DNA of 64,000 nucleotides from Fibrobacter succinogenes (GTDB taxonomy: Bacteria; Fibrobacterota; Fibrobacteria; Fibrobacterales; Fibrobacteraceae). The notes below the pieces were generated by a model that ran no database searches, was not told where the DNA came from, and saw only the letters and a program-made list of their open reading frames with translations. The stretch lies in NCBI GenBank assembly GCA_902794535.1, contig CADBHQ010000023.1, positions 1 through 64,000 on the forward strand, written 5' to 3'. Each line of letters opens with the position of its first letter. Positions within the stretch are counted from its first letter, which is position 1. Both the position numbers and the translations under genes were made by a program. Shown piece after piece: positions 9,501 through 17,437 of this stretch.

Positions 9501-12500
9501 ATTATGAAATGGCTCAGGCCGATTGGCCGGATTGTCCTTCGACAGGGACATGGGTTAAGGCTGTGGGCACCGACGCTTCTGTAACGAACAATTGTTCTGC
9601 TAGCGCAACGAATCCTAACGATGCTTGGACTTGTGGAAGATCTAGTGATCTTAAATTGAGCGCGATTGCATCGGGCGTTCCCGTAGGGTGCTCGGCCATT
9701 GTGCCTTCGTATACGTTGCCGATGAGTGCCTTGGAGGCAGATCATAGTTATAGTCTGTATGGCTCCTTAAAGCGCGACAAGGTGAATTTCCATGTGGATT
9801 TCAAGGGTGACCGTCTGAGTGGAAAAATCATTAGGGTAAGCTCTAACAGATTCGGTGCCACTTATCAAACGTGTGCCTATTCTTCGGCTGGTTGCGATTT
9901 TACCTTGTTCTCTGGGGATAATATCACGTTTACCGCTGATGACGATTTAGCCTATTGGAAGTGCGATGTTGATAACAGCACCGATTGTAAAGAGACCGGA
10001 AATAACACTGGAGAAACATTTACCGTTAATGCGTTGACAGGTAATAACCGAGTCGAAGCTTGGTTCTACCAGAAAGATCAACATTGTTTCTTCGATGAAT
10101 TTAAAACGGCAAGAGAATGCACTGCAAGCGGTACAGAAAATGAATGGAAATATTGCTTTGACTATTGCAGTAGTTCCGGAGATTGTGCTATCGGAAACGG
10201 AACCTTTAATGGATATGCCAAATGGCTTGTAATGGGCAACAGTACCCTGCGTGACCGTCTCCAGTATTCTGATGGAAAAATCTGGTTGGAAAATGGAAAC
10301 GTTTATGGAAACAAGCAGTCCGATAGAAGTGCTTTGAAAATCCTTAGCTCTGTAAATGCAGGACTTTATGGAACAATGCGTGCTCAGTTTAGGGTACCCC
10401 GATTGATCGGTGACGATAATAAGTCTATTGACGGATCTGGCTTTATGCTTCATTCCGATAATGCTGCACAATCGTACCTTATGTTGAATGTGTATGCAAA
10501 TGCAGACGGTAATCTTATTGCTCGCGTGTGTTTTGGTTCATCTTGTCAAGAAAGTGCGCTGGCGGAAAATGGCCGTGTATATAGCACGGATATAGTCACG
10601 ATGTCTGCGACAATCAGGAGCGCTACAGGAAGCGACTATCTTGATGTCGAAACGATTACGGGCTATATGGGCAATTACAGAACGGCAACGGCAACATTTG
10701 AGCTTTCTTCGCTTGACGGATACGGTGGTACTTTGACGAACGCGAATGAATTTGTCGGCTTTAGTCTGTCTAGCCCCGACTTTGTGCTCTATGATATTGG
10801 CTGGAAGAGTAAAACCTATGAACGAGAATGCTGGGATTCGTATCCTACGGTTAGGTGCTCGTTCAAGGCCGCTTATGAGGGCGGCGTGGTTCCCAAGGAC
10901 TCGGTAACGAGACCGTGGGTCGGACTTTCAAGCTGGTTCGATAGAAAGGATTGTACTCCTCAGTATTGGTACAATGGCGATGATGCGTGCGGTAGAAGCA
11001 CAACGGGAGAATATTCCGAATGTTTCAGTGACTCGTATGTATTTGATGCCGAAGGGGCGCATGGTGTTACGAGTGTCGAAAATAACGTAACAACAGAAAC
11101 TCGTATGGCCATGGCTATGGTGCAGAATTGTGCGGCATCGCTTTCGGATGAAAATAGGGCCCTCCTTTATGCAGAACAGGCTAAATGCGGTTCCTTCTGG
11201 GTGGGCCACGTTGAACTGTGCAATGAAAAACTCGCCATATTCCCGACGAATACGGACAATTCAAGAGTGATTACAACTCATACGAAGAATGCTGAATTGG
11301 AATCCTTTGATGCGTATGAACTTTTCGCCTTGAGCGATGCGACTAATATGCGTTCTGCACGATTGAAAGTGCTGCTTGCAAATGAATTTGCCAGCGAGGC
11401 TGAAATATATCTGCGTAGTCAGGTGAACGGAAGCCCGAATGTCTATTATAGCAAGCCGGTTGTCACAACGGGCAATGGAACTGTCTTGAACATCAATGTA
11501 GATGATGTTTCGGACGTGGAAGGCTTTGATCCTGAACATGTGACCGGTGTGATTGTCAGAAATCTTGGTGCATATCAGTTTACGGTTGAACAAATCCATA
11601 TGGATTGTGATTTTGTTCCCCGTGTTGAGTGTAGAGATGTTGAATACGATGCGAATAAATTCAAGGTGACGGTTAATGCCAAGAATTCGAATAGGGCTTC
11701 GTCTTATGAAATGACGGTTAAAGAAAACAACCAGCTTGTCGATGACTTGAAGATAACTCAGGATTGTTCTGCAGGAGAGTGCCTGCAAAGCGATGATGAG
11801 GACAATATTCTGCTTGTTACCAAGGAATACAATCCCTATGCGATAAACGGAGCAAAGGAATATCTCTTTACGGTAAGCATGAAGAATGATGCCGGAGAAG
11901 AAGTTGAAAATTCTCCGTGCACGATTTCGCTTTCGCTGACTGATATTGCTGCGTCTTGCAAATGGAATGAACATCCTGGGGCAGGGACTTATCACTTGGC
12001 TCAGGGGGCCGGATTCCCGCCGTTCCTGTACAGCCTCACGTGCCCAGAAGGAAAATCCTGTTCTTATGAAATTTTGCTTGACAATGAGAAAATATATGAA
12101 GGAACTGGTAATACAAGTGGTTACTCGAGTTTGCCGACATCGGTAACGAATAGCGTTAATACGAAGCAAAATCCGTTGGCGGATAAGTCTGAACATACGT
12201 TGGTTTTCCGTAGCTCAAACGATGCGACAACTTTCCCGGCTTGTACAAAAACATTTAAGATTACAAAGCCTGCCAAGGAAAAGGTAGAGTGCAGTCTTTC
12301 AAATGCGGAAGAAACGGTTGCTGTTTCTGATGGTGGGGAGTCTATGGCAATTCCGGCTAGCTCGGTGACGGTGACTGGCTGTGACGATGGTGAATGTACC
12401 TATACGATTAAAGAAGGTGCAGAAGTCGTTGGCAGTGGCAATTTTAGTAGTGGCTATAATCTTTATTTCACTGGAGCAACCGAAGCGGGTGTACATAATT

Positions 12501-12916
12501 ATAAGGTGAATATTAAGCGAGGAACCGAAGCTGATAAGCCTTGTGGAGGTACCTACAAGGTGACCTATACGGGTGCCGCTTCAAGTTCGAGTGCTGAACC
12601 TGAGCCGAGTTCTAGTGCCGGTTCTGGTAGTGAAGCGCTTCCGTTGACAACAACATTTAATAGCTATTCGGCTGGAACATATACTTTAAAGACTGGAAAT
12701 CTTAGTGAATCGGAACCCAAAACATTGCATTGTGATGTTGCTTCCGATACTCCTGCAGATAGAACAATTGGAACGTTAGGTAGCTGCACCATTATGATTC
12801 CTGGGTATAATAGACGAAGCAATCAGCATGGTTGTACAGTAACGAGTAACACAACATACACCTTTGTTGTTCGATCTGGTGCGCCGAATGATTTAACTTG
12901 CGGTCTTGCTTGGTAA
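6533..12916 (+). CDS. Giant GspK/PilX-like minor pseudopilin, putative filament-tip adhesin
   Basis: A 2,127-aa protein. The leader ends KINKAG (residue 11), then VSLIAVLLFMLIATIAATATWKW. Residue +5 is Ala, not Glu; absence of Glu5 is a hallmark of GspK, which caps pseudopili. GspK/PilX proteins are normally about 200-350 aa. Here the N-terminal pilin part is followed by repeated VTGNVTLQG / VKGNLTLNG segments (about residues 190-330, a bactofilin- or beta-helix-like pattern), Cys-rich regions, a LamG-like segment (about 1,210-1,430), Ig-like domains, a Ser/Glu/Pro linker near residue 2,017 and a Cys-containing C-terminal domain. Start ATG 6533 follows GCGAGGA; the frame extends 10 codons further up. 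It ends the operon before a strong hairpin. Confidence 0.85.
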   Translation: MQTTSKINKAGVSLIAVLLFMLIATIAATATWKWISSEGRSSASRMLKREAYQSSIAGIENTRAWMTFHGNDVGALIKQYYDNGNQPIKLNNRLTPWLRADQNYDVWLTGVNTESAHNFKLKILSRGTSRGSSVHTEAAVLNVDGLYRVKIPSESIPMDFDKAFSGTLTNMTNSPTIESAIVNGDFSGNQPSVDKELVVTGNVTLQGPVNGAKGLAGADLYVKGNLTLNGNTNIGGPGKVAYVGGDVVKCEGGSEFHPKGDFLVEGSFPADCNIEIDGNMTVGGTLYRDGADRRFKIGKNLVFKKNGDFNWTGVSTLVGGAGTHKEGVGKKSYLASVSGKDASNNRIVNLGTDIYLYSSFPAQYCQNGCVISDEVHMNSCMNRCAGGTGLEANTYCEGFFTSCAEKDYGTYRSTIGVPDNRYFSFKSPGSNGRVRSTRISSWDRNDNVLKDIGDDYWKNIDKMNAYGRLIKEETNTIPQPVLLKDSTTWAQKSANARCRELGFLKVDKSNAGKIANGDMQNDDSVWVDLNDCYQKLSNEGDPILYNGFMVVKFDGGAGMNMKQTVTEVLRGKYVFFFESQISGAFYLPPTTEETTIMLFTSRGGGTLYSAKTDAEHVGPYVFNYFIYADGGTESQLEFKELQINGSVVMANGSKAAISDGGVHLNYNSKVLSDLAQAGIIEQNPEYTAVVNGDESAAGGSGVSVAGGHDAYFIATAPQLHVTLVSQSESSEEAPSGAAANVEVATSFIVLPRVIYLPKNPYGKLGDYFSVVNLNGGAVTKSMTNVSGCTEIPKDPNLLYNRTEGATAEYLAPGLYECKYTANSQEVPFYVRVQNETVSNAPFVHFMDSHQEMSANYEAPLKLKYISTTGAEAFEVTISKPTGLPESWVVTPQAPLKAGTTCDDASPECTFALHFDDQSPLTLFTVKTIDAVSGTVDFQIVNCSGCQPENPSSETFSISNSVTVNRFGIAEYCGVGGPGHGKSVCEQGGSYYEMAQADWPDCPSTGTWVKAVGTDASVTNNCSASATNPNDAWTCGRSSDLKLSAIASGVPVGCSAIVPSYTLPMSALEADHSYSLYGSLKRDKVNFHVDFKGDRLSGKIIRVSSNRFGATYQTCAYSSAGCDFTLFSGDNITFTADDDLAYWKCDVDNSTDCKETGNNTGETFTVNALTGNNRVEAWFYQKDQHCFFDEFKTARECTASGTENEWKYCFDYCSSSGDCAIGNGTFNGYAKWLVMGNSTLRDRLQYSDGKIWLENGNVYGNKQSDRSALKILSSVNAGLYGTMRAQFRVPRLIGDDNKSIDGSGFMLHSDNAAQSYLMLNVYANADGNLIARVCFGSSCQESALAENGRVYSTDIVTMSATIRSATGSDYLDVETITGYMGNYRTATATFELSSLDGYGGTLTNANEFVGFSLSSPDFVLYDIGWKSKTYERECWDSYPTVRCSFKAAYEGGVVPKDSVTRPWVGLSSWFDRKDCTPQYWYNGDDACGRSTTGEYSECFSDSYVFDAEGAHGVTSVENNVTTETRMAMAMVQNCAASLSDENRALLYAEQAKCGSFWVGHVELCNEKLAIFPTNTDNSRVITTHTKNAELESFDAYELFALSDATNMRSARLKVLLANEFASEAEIYLRSQVNGSPNVYYSKPVVTTGNGTVLNINVDDVSDVEGFDPEHVTGVIVRNLGAYQFTVEQIHMDCDFVPRVECRDVEYDANKFKVTVNAKNSNRASSYEMTVKENNQLVDDLKITQDCSAGECLQSDDEDNILLVTKEYNPYAINGAKEYLFTVSMKNDAGEEVENSPCTISLSLTDIAASCKWNEHPGAGTYHLAQGAGFPPFLYSLTCPEGKSCSYEILLDNEKIYEGTGNTSGYSSLPTSVTNSVNTKQNPLADKSEHTLVFRSSNDATTFPACTKTFKITKPAKEKVECSLSNAEETVAVSDGGESMAIPASSVTVTGCDDGECTYTIKEGAEVVGSGNFSSGYNLYFTGATEAGVHNYKVNIKRGTEADKPCGGTYKVTYTGAASSSSAEPEPSSSAGSGSEALPLTTTFNSYSAGTYTLKTGNLSESEPKTLHCDVASDTPADRTIGTLGSCTIMIPGYNRRSNQHGCTVTSNTTYTFVVRSGAPNDLTCGLAW

Positions 12917-12920
12917 AATT

Positions 12921-12951
12921 AAAAGAGGCTCCCCGATGGGGAGCCTCTTTT
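12921..12951. terminator. Bidirectional intrinsic terminator
   Basis: A near-perfect stem AAAAGAGGCTCCCC / GGGGAGCCTCTTT with a GAT loop lies between the convergent pseudopilin operon (stop 12916) and the minus-strand beta-barrel gene (stop 12971). U-tracts follow on both strands, so it should serve both transcripts. Confidence 0.9.
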
Positions 12952-12970
12952 GCAAAACTTTTATGTTCGA

Positions 12971-13579
12971 TTATTTGAACCAGTAGGTTCCGCCGATCTG
13001 AATTTGCATGTTCTTGAAGGCTTGGTCGTCGTTGTCAAATTTTTTGCCGTCAACAATAGAATTCAAACCGACTGCAAAGCGAATGTCAAGGTCCAGATTC
13101 TGTGCGACCGAGAAACCGACGCCGGCATCGAGGCCGATTTCAAAAATGTGGAGTGCGTCAACTTTGCGGTCGCCGAGCTTGATCTTTTCGGCGCCCGGAC
13201 CGGTATCGAATTTGCGTTCGATTTCAGAACTCAAGAGGAATCCGAGCTGCGGGCCGGCTTCTAAGTACATCTGAGGAATCACGCTGTAGCGGGCGAGAAC
13301 GGGAACTTCGATTGCCCATGTGTTCCAAGTGATTTCATCGTCTTTTTGACGGCGCCAGTCTACATTCATTTCGGGAACAACGCAGATCTTTTCATTTACG
13401 GGAACCTTAGTGGCAACACCGGCTAAAACGCCGAGGCTCCAAGGAATTTCCATTTCAGAGGCGCCGTCGCCCCAGAGGGTGCTGAAGTTCACCGCAGCGT
13501 GTCCGCCAATTTGAACTTGAGCAAAGGAGATGCCGGTGGCGAGCAGAGTGCCTGCAATAATACGGGAGATCTTTTTCAT
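12971..13579 (-). CDS. Outer-membrane beta-barrel protein, PorT-like
   Basis: A 202-aa protein with a signal peptide (MKKISRIIAGTLLATGISFA). The mature sequence has the strand pattern of an 8-10-strand barrel (AAVNFSTLWG, LGVLAGVATKVPVN, IEVPVLARYSV, MYLEAGPQLGFLLSSEI, LDLDIRFAVGLNSIV) and ends GGTYWFK with a near-terminal aromatic. This matches the small outer-membrane barrel (PorT/OMP_b-brl) group; no enzymatic role is suggested. The ribosome-binding site is AGAGGT. It lies 21 bases downstream of the epimerase gene on the same strand and may be co-transcribed with it. Confidence 0.8.
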   Translation of the reverse strand: MKKISRIIAGTLLATGISFAQVQIGGHAAVNFSTLWGDGASEMEIPWSLGVLAGVATKVPVNEKICVVPEMNVDWRRQKDDEITWNTWAIEVPVLARYSVIPQMYLEAGPQLGFLLSSEIERKFDTGPGAEKIKLGDRKVDALHIFEIGLDAGVGFSVAQNLDLDIRFAVGLNSIVDGKKFDNDDQAFKNMQIQIGGTYWFK

Positions 13580-13600
13580 AGGGGTACCTCTGTAAATTTG

Positions 13601-14638
13601 CTATCTCAGCGGGTTCTTGTCGCTCTTGTACCACTTCATGAATTCGCCGATGCCGTCGTGCAGGCTCCAGTGGGGCTTGTAGCCGCACTCGGTTTCGAGC
13701 TTAGTGGTATCGGCGTTGGTCTGGTACACATCGCCTGGCTGCATGGGCAAGAAGTTTTTCTTGGCAGGCTCACCGTAAGCGTTTTCGATTTCGGCAATAA
13801 AGTCCATGAGCTTTACGGGGTGGCTGCAGCCGATGTTATAAATCTTGTAGGGTACGTTGTTTGGGCACTTGGCGGCATCGGGCACATGGTCCAGCGTGTG
13901 GATGGTGCCTTCGGCGATGTCGTCGATGTAGGTAAAGTCGCGAATCATGTCGCCGTTGTTGAACACCTTAATCGGTTCGCCCTTTGAAATGGCGCGGGCG
14001 AAGAGCATGGGCGACATGTCGGGACGTCCCCACGGACCGTATACGGTAAAGAACCGTAGACCCGCGACGGGCAGGTTGTAAAGCTTGCTGTAGCTGTGGG
14101 CCATGAGCTCGTTGCTCTTTTTGCTGGCGGCATACAGGCTTACCGGATTGTCGACCTTGTCGTCTTCGCTGTAGGGAACCTTGCTATTAAGGCCATACAC
14201 GGAACTCGACGATGCGAATACGAGGTACTTGACTTCGTTGTGGCGGCAGGCTTCCAGAATGTTCAGGAAACCGACCAGGTTGCTTTGCAGGTAGGCATAC
14301 GGATTTGTGATAGAGTAGCGAACGCCAGCCTGTGCGGCGAGGTTCACGACCTTGTCAAACTTTTCTTCGGCAAAGAGCTTGTCGAGCGGTTCTTTGTCGT
14401 CGATACCCATCTTTACAAAACGGCAGTTCTTGTACTTGGTGCTTTGAACCATGGCGCCGTAGGCGAAGTTGTCGCCGGGCTGTTCAATGCCGCCTTCGCG
14501 GAGTCGACCGTACTTGAGGCGTACATCGTAATAGTCATTAATATTGTCGAGGCCCACCACTTCGTCGCCGCGTTCCGCGAGCATGAACATGAGCTTAGAG
14601 CCAATAAAACCTGCAGCACCAGTAACAAGAATCTTCAT
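13601..14638 (-). CDS. NAD-dependent sugar-nucleotide epimerase, UDP-glucuronate 4-epimerase-like
   Basis: A 345-aa extended short-chain dehydrogenase that probably interconverts UDP-glucuronate and UDP-galacturonate for surface polysaccharide synthesis in the cytoplasm. The Rossmann motif TGAAGFIGS is at residues 6-14, the serine cluster FASSSSVYG at about 141-149 and the catalytic YAASK at 169-173. The segment RFFTVYGPWGRPDMSP is typical of the WbnF/LspL-type UDP-glucuronate epimerases, and length is normal for the group. It is divergent from rluE across 41 bases. A related specificity (UDP-glucose or UDP-GlcNAc epimerase) cannot be excluded. Confidence 0.88.
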   Translation of the reverse strand: MKILVTGAAGFIGSKLMFMLAERGDEVVGLDNINDYYDVRLKYGRLREGGIEQPGDNFAYGAMVQSTKYKNCRFVKMGIDDKEPLDKLFAEEKFDKVVNLAAQAGVRYSITNPYAYLQSNLVGFLNILEACRHNEVKYLVFASSSSVYGLNSKVPYSEDDKVDNPVSLYAASKKSNELMAHSYSKLYNLPVAGLRFFTVYGPWGRPDMSPMLFARAISKGEPIKVFNNGDMIRDFTYIDDIAEGTIHTLDHVPDAAKCPNNVPYKIYNIGCSHPVKLMDFIAEIENAYGEPAKKNFLPMQPGDVYQTNADTTKLETECGYKPHWSLHDGIGEFMKWYKSDKNPLR

Positions 14639-14679
14639 GTGGGGAAAGATAGTATTTTCTTTTTCTACCTTTATTCCCG

Positions 14680-15231
14680 ATGTCCACGGTCATTCTTTTC
14701 AACAAGCCTTTTGGCGTTTTGAGCCAGTTTACGCCGGAATCGGGCCATGCGGCTCTCGATACATTCGGGTTCCCGCCGGGGGTGTATGCGGCCGGGCGCT
14801 TGGATCACGACAGTGAGGGCGCGCTCTTGCTGACGGATAATGGCAAGTTAATCAAGAAGTTGCTGGACCCGAAATTTGAACACCCGCGTACCTACTTGGC
14901 GCAAGTCGACGGCCAAATTACCGAAGAGGCCGTGCGCAAACTTGCGAAAGGGGTAGACATCAAAGGCTATCATACCAAACCTTGCAAGGCAGAAATTGCC
15001 GAAGAACCGGACTGGCTTTGGCCCCGCAATCCGCCCGTACGTTTCCGCGCAAATATTCCCACAAGCTGGGTGCGCCTTACGCTTATCGAAGGCAAAAATC
15101 GCCAGGTTCGTCACATGACGGCGGCGGTGGGGTTCCCGACGCTTCGCCTGATTCGTGTGCAAATCGGAAACATTCCTCTGAACGATTTAAAACCAGGTGA
15201 ATGGCGTGTGGTTACTGATAAAGTAATTTAA
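14680..15231 (+). CDS. rluE: 23S rRNA pseudouridine synthase, RluE-like
   Basis: A 183-aa member of the RsuA/RluB/RluE group; RluE isomerises U2457 of 23S rRNA. The catalytic motif GRLDHDSEGALLLTDNG starts at residue 39 with Asp42 as nucleophile. The opening (ILFNKPFGVLSQF) and the closing KNRQVRHMTAAVGFPTLRL are characteristic. There is no S4 domain, which fits RluE rather than RluB or RsuA. Start ATG 14680 gives the standard N-terminus; no strong Shine-Dalgarno is visible. Confidence 0.92.
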   Translation: MSTVILFNKPFGVLSQFTPESGHAALDTFGFPPGVYAAGRLDHDSEGALLLTDNGKLIKKLLDPKFEHPRTYLAQVDGQITEEAVRKLAKGVDIKGYHTKPCKAEIAEEPDWLWPRNPPVRFRANIPTSWVRLTLIEGKNRQVRHMTAAVGFPTLRLIRVQIGNIPLNDLKPGEWRVVTDKVI

Positions 15232-15252
15232 ATTATAAAACCCGCATCTTTT

Positions 15253-15267
15253 TATATATTTAGGCTT
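15253..15267 (+). promoter_or_regulatory. Probable -10 box of a leaderless small gene
   Basis: TATATATT (15253-15260) is followed by exactly 7 bases and the ATG at 15268, the same geometry as at 3227 and 54147. There is no ribosome-binding site between box and start. Confidence 0.45.
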
Positions 15268-15435
15268 ATGAAGAACTTGAAAAATATTATCGCTTTCGGG
15301 GTGACGTTATTCAGTGTCCTAATCGTTTGTTCTTGCTCTGACGAAAAAATTACTTGTAATTGTATTGACGTACCTGACGAAAATGATTCGTCAGAAGTTG
15401 TCGTCGGGCCAGTGAATATGCTAATAAATAAGTGA
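15268..15435 (+). CDS. Small putative lipoprotein (55 aa)
   Basis: A 55-aa frame starting MKNLKNIIAFGVTLFSVLIV with Cys at residues 21 and 23, followed by SDEKITCNCIDVPDENDSSE. The charged start, hydrophobic stretch and Cys look like a type II lipoprotein signal; Cys23 after Val-Cys-Ser is the better lipobox, Cys21 the alternative. Two further Cys (CNC) follow in an acidic mature peptide. It is supported by the leaderless-type promoter geometry and lies between rluE and an ABC binding lipoprotein. No family recognised. Confidence 0.6.
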   Translation: MKNLKNIIAFGVTLFSVLIVCSCSDEKITCNCIDVPDENDSSEVVVGPVNMLINK

Positions 15436-15504
15436 TTTTATGTTAAATTTTTAGTGGACTTTAGTGATATTTATCGAGTATTTAAGAAATCTACGAGATT
15501 TAAA

Positions 15505-17292
15505 ATGAAGAATAAGAAAATGAAGTTTTATAGTGCCGCGTTTATGTCTGCGGCTTTGATGGTTTCGGCGCTGTCGCTTAGCGCTTGCAACGAATCCGGT
15601 TCCAAGGGGACAAAGTCTGCTGGCAAGAATGCCGAATTGAATTGTCCTGAATTGCCGTTTGATTCTACGGCCACGGGCGAGTTCGACCCGATTGCCTCGA
15701 AGGACGCCCGCCCCTGCGGTGCGATTACCTTGTGGGGCTCCGCGATGCCCAAATCCTTTAACATGTGGGAAGACTACAATAGCTTCTCGGCTGAACTCAT
15801 GGGCATGATGTTTGAACCGCTCGTGAGCCTGCATAGCACCGAAGACCGCGAAGTGGGAATCCTCGCTGACAGTTGGAGCGTTAGCGAAGACGGCAAGACG
15901 TTCACCTTCCATGTGGATCCGCGTGCCAAGTGGAGCGACGGCAAGCCGGTGACTGCCGAAGATGTGCAGTTCTACTACGACGTCATTATGGACGAAAAGA
16001 ACCTCACGCCGATTTTCAAGGTGGGCCTCAGCCGCTTTGACCGCCCCGAGGTCGTCGATAGCCTTACAGTGAAGATGACCGCCAAAGAATCGCACTGGGG
16101 CAACTTCTGGGAAGCCGCAGGCATGCTCGCCTTCCCGAAGCACGTGTGGGCCGGTAAGGACTTCAACCAGATTCGCTACGAATTCCCGGTGGTGTCTGGC
16201 CCGTATAAGATCAAGACTTTCCGCGAAGACCGCTACGTGGAACTTGCTCGCCGCGCCGACTGGTGGGGCTTCAAGAAGAACTGGAACCGCGGCAAGTACA
16301 ACTTCCAGACGAAGGCGCTCGAAGCTTTCAAGAAACAGGACATCAACGCCTATGCGATTTACACCAGCAGCATCTGGATGAAACAGACAGATTTTGATGC
16401 CATTCAGAAAGGCTGGGCCGTGAAGCAGCGAATCTTCAACAAGGAACCGATTGGTTTCCAAGGCATGGCCATCAACTTGCGCAAGCCGCAGTTCCAAGAT
16501 GTTCGCGTGCGCCGCGCCCTCAACATGCTCCTGAACCGCGAAGCCATGAACGAAAAGTACATGTACAACCAGTACTTCTTGCTCAACAGCTATTACCCTG
16601 ACCTGTGGGAAGGCAACCAGAATCCGACTGCGACCCTCTACAAGTTCAATCCGGATAGCGCCCGCGCCCTCTTTGCGGAAGCGGGCTACAAGGTGAATGC
16701 TCAGGGCGTGCTTGAAAAAGACGGCAAGCCGTTCGCCATCAACTTTATCACGAGCCAAGAAGACTTGCGTCACCTCACGCTGTTCCAGGAAGACTTGAAG
16801 AAGGTGGGCGTTGTCGCAACTATCGAACAGATGTCGCAGAGTACGCTCCGCAAGCGCTTGGACGATGCCGACTTTGATTTGTACTGGGTGAACTGGGGTG
16901 CAGGCCGTCTCCGCGACCCGGAAGCTAGCTGGATTTCTACGACCGCATTGCAGAAGGGAACGAACAACCTCGCTGGCGTGCAAGACAAGGTGGTGGATAG
17001 CCTCATCAACTTGCAGAAGACTGAATTCGATTTGGCCAAGCGTAACGAAATCCTGAAGGCGCTCGACAACCGTCTCGCTGAAATCGTGCCTTACGTGCTC
17101 ATGTGGCAATGCGACCACCATCGCATTCTCTACTGGAATCGTTACGGCACTCCGGAAAAGGTATTCGACCGTTTCAACCGCGAAGACGCAATCCCGGTTT
17201 ACTGGTGGCTAGACCCCACGAAGTCTGCCGCTCTCGACAAGGCCATGAAGGCTGGCGAATCGCTCCCGATTCCGGAATACGATGTTAAGTAG
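15505..17292 (+). CDS. Peptide/solute ABC transporter substrate-binding lipoprotein (SBP_bac_5)
   Basis: A 595-aa lipoprotein: charged start MKNKKMKFYS, hydrophobic core and lipobox LSAC at Cys28. The SBP family 5 (OppA/DppA) signature is seen in PLVSLHSTEDREVGILADSW, FHVDPRAKWSDGKPVTAEDV, VSGPYKI, RVRRALNMLLNREAM and LFAEAGYKVN. It should bind oligopeptides or a similar solute in the periplasm and deliver it to an ABC permease, but no permease or ATPase gene is adjacent, so it is an orphan here. The frame extends to GTG 15454; ATG 15505 is chosen because it begins the signal peptide (ATG 15520 is possible). Confidence 0.9.
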   Translation: MKNKKMKFYSAAFMSAALMVSALSLSACNESGSKGTKSAGKNAELNCPELPFDSTATGEFDPIASKDARPCGAITLWGSAMPKSFNMWEDYNSFSAELMGMMFEPLVSLHSTEDREVGILADSWSVSEDGKTFTFHVDPRAKWSDGKPVTAEDVQFYYDVIMDEKNLTPIFKVGLSRFDRPEVVDSLTVKMTAKESHWGNFWEAAGMLAFPKHVWAGKDFNQIRYEFPVVSGPYKIKTFREDRYVELARRADWWGFKKNWNRGKYNFQTKALEAFKKQDINAYAIYTSSIWMKQTDFDAIQKGWAVKQRIFNKEPIGFQGMAINLRKPQFQDVRVRRALNMLLNREAMNEKYMYNQYFLLNSYYPDLWEGNQNPTATLYKFNPDSARALFAEAGYKVNAQGVLEKDGKPFAINFITSQEDLRHLTLFQEDLKKVGVVATIEQMSQSTLRKRLDDADFDLYWVNWGAGRLRDPEASWISTTALQKGTNNLAGVQDKVVDSLINLQKTEFDLAKRNEILKALDNRLAEIVPYVLMWQCDHHRILYWNRYGTPEKVFDRFNREDAIPVYWWLDPTKSAALDKAMKAGESLPIPEYDVK

Positions 17293-17350
17293 TTGGCAGA
17301 ATTTAGATCGTGCCTTCGGCACTGCAGAACTTAGAAGAGTATGAAATAAA

Positions 17351-17378
17351 AAAAGGCGGGCTGAAAAGCTCGCCTTTT
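17351..17378. terminator. Bidirectional intrinsic terminator
   Basis: The stem AAAAGGCGGGCT / AGCTCGCCTTTT with a GAAA loop lies between the binding-protein gene (stop 17292, plus) and a minus-strand OMP gene (stop 17438). A/T tracts on both sides make it usable in both directions. Confidence 0.85.
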
Positions 17379-17404
17379 GTACAAAAGTACAAATATAAAA
17401 GGAG

Positions 17405-17425
17405 ATGCCGGGTCAAGCCCGGCAT
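17405..17425. repeat. REP-like palindrome
   Basis: ATGCCGGG (17405-17412) and CCCGGCAT (17418-17425) form a perfect 8-bp stem with a 5-base loop, followed by GACA. This is a dispersed intergenic palindrome type seen in many genomes. It lies just downstream of the minus-strand OMP gene. Confidence 0.5.
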
Positions 17426-17437
17426 GACAAATCAGAC

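Noticed and set aside
15451..17121. 556-aa minus-strand frame opposite the ABC binding lipoprotein
   Set aside because: Shadow frame; the plus-strand protein has a lipobox and SBP family 5 motifs.
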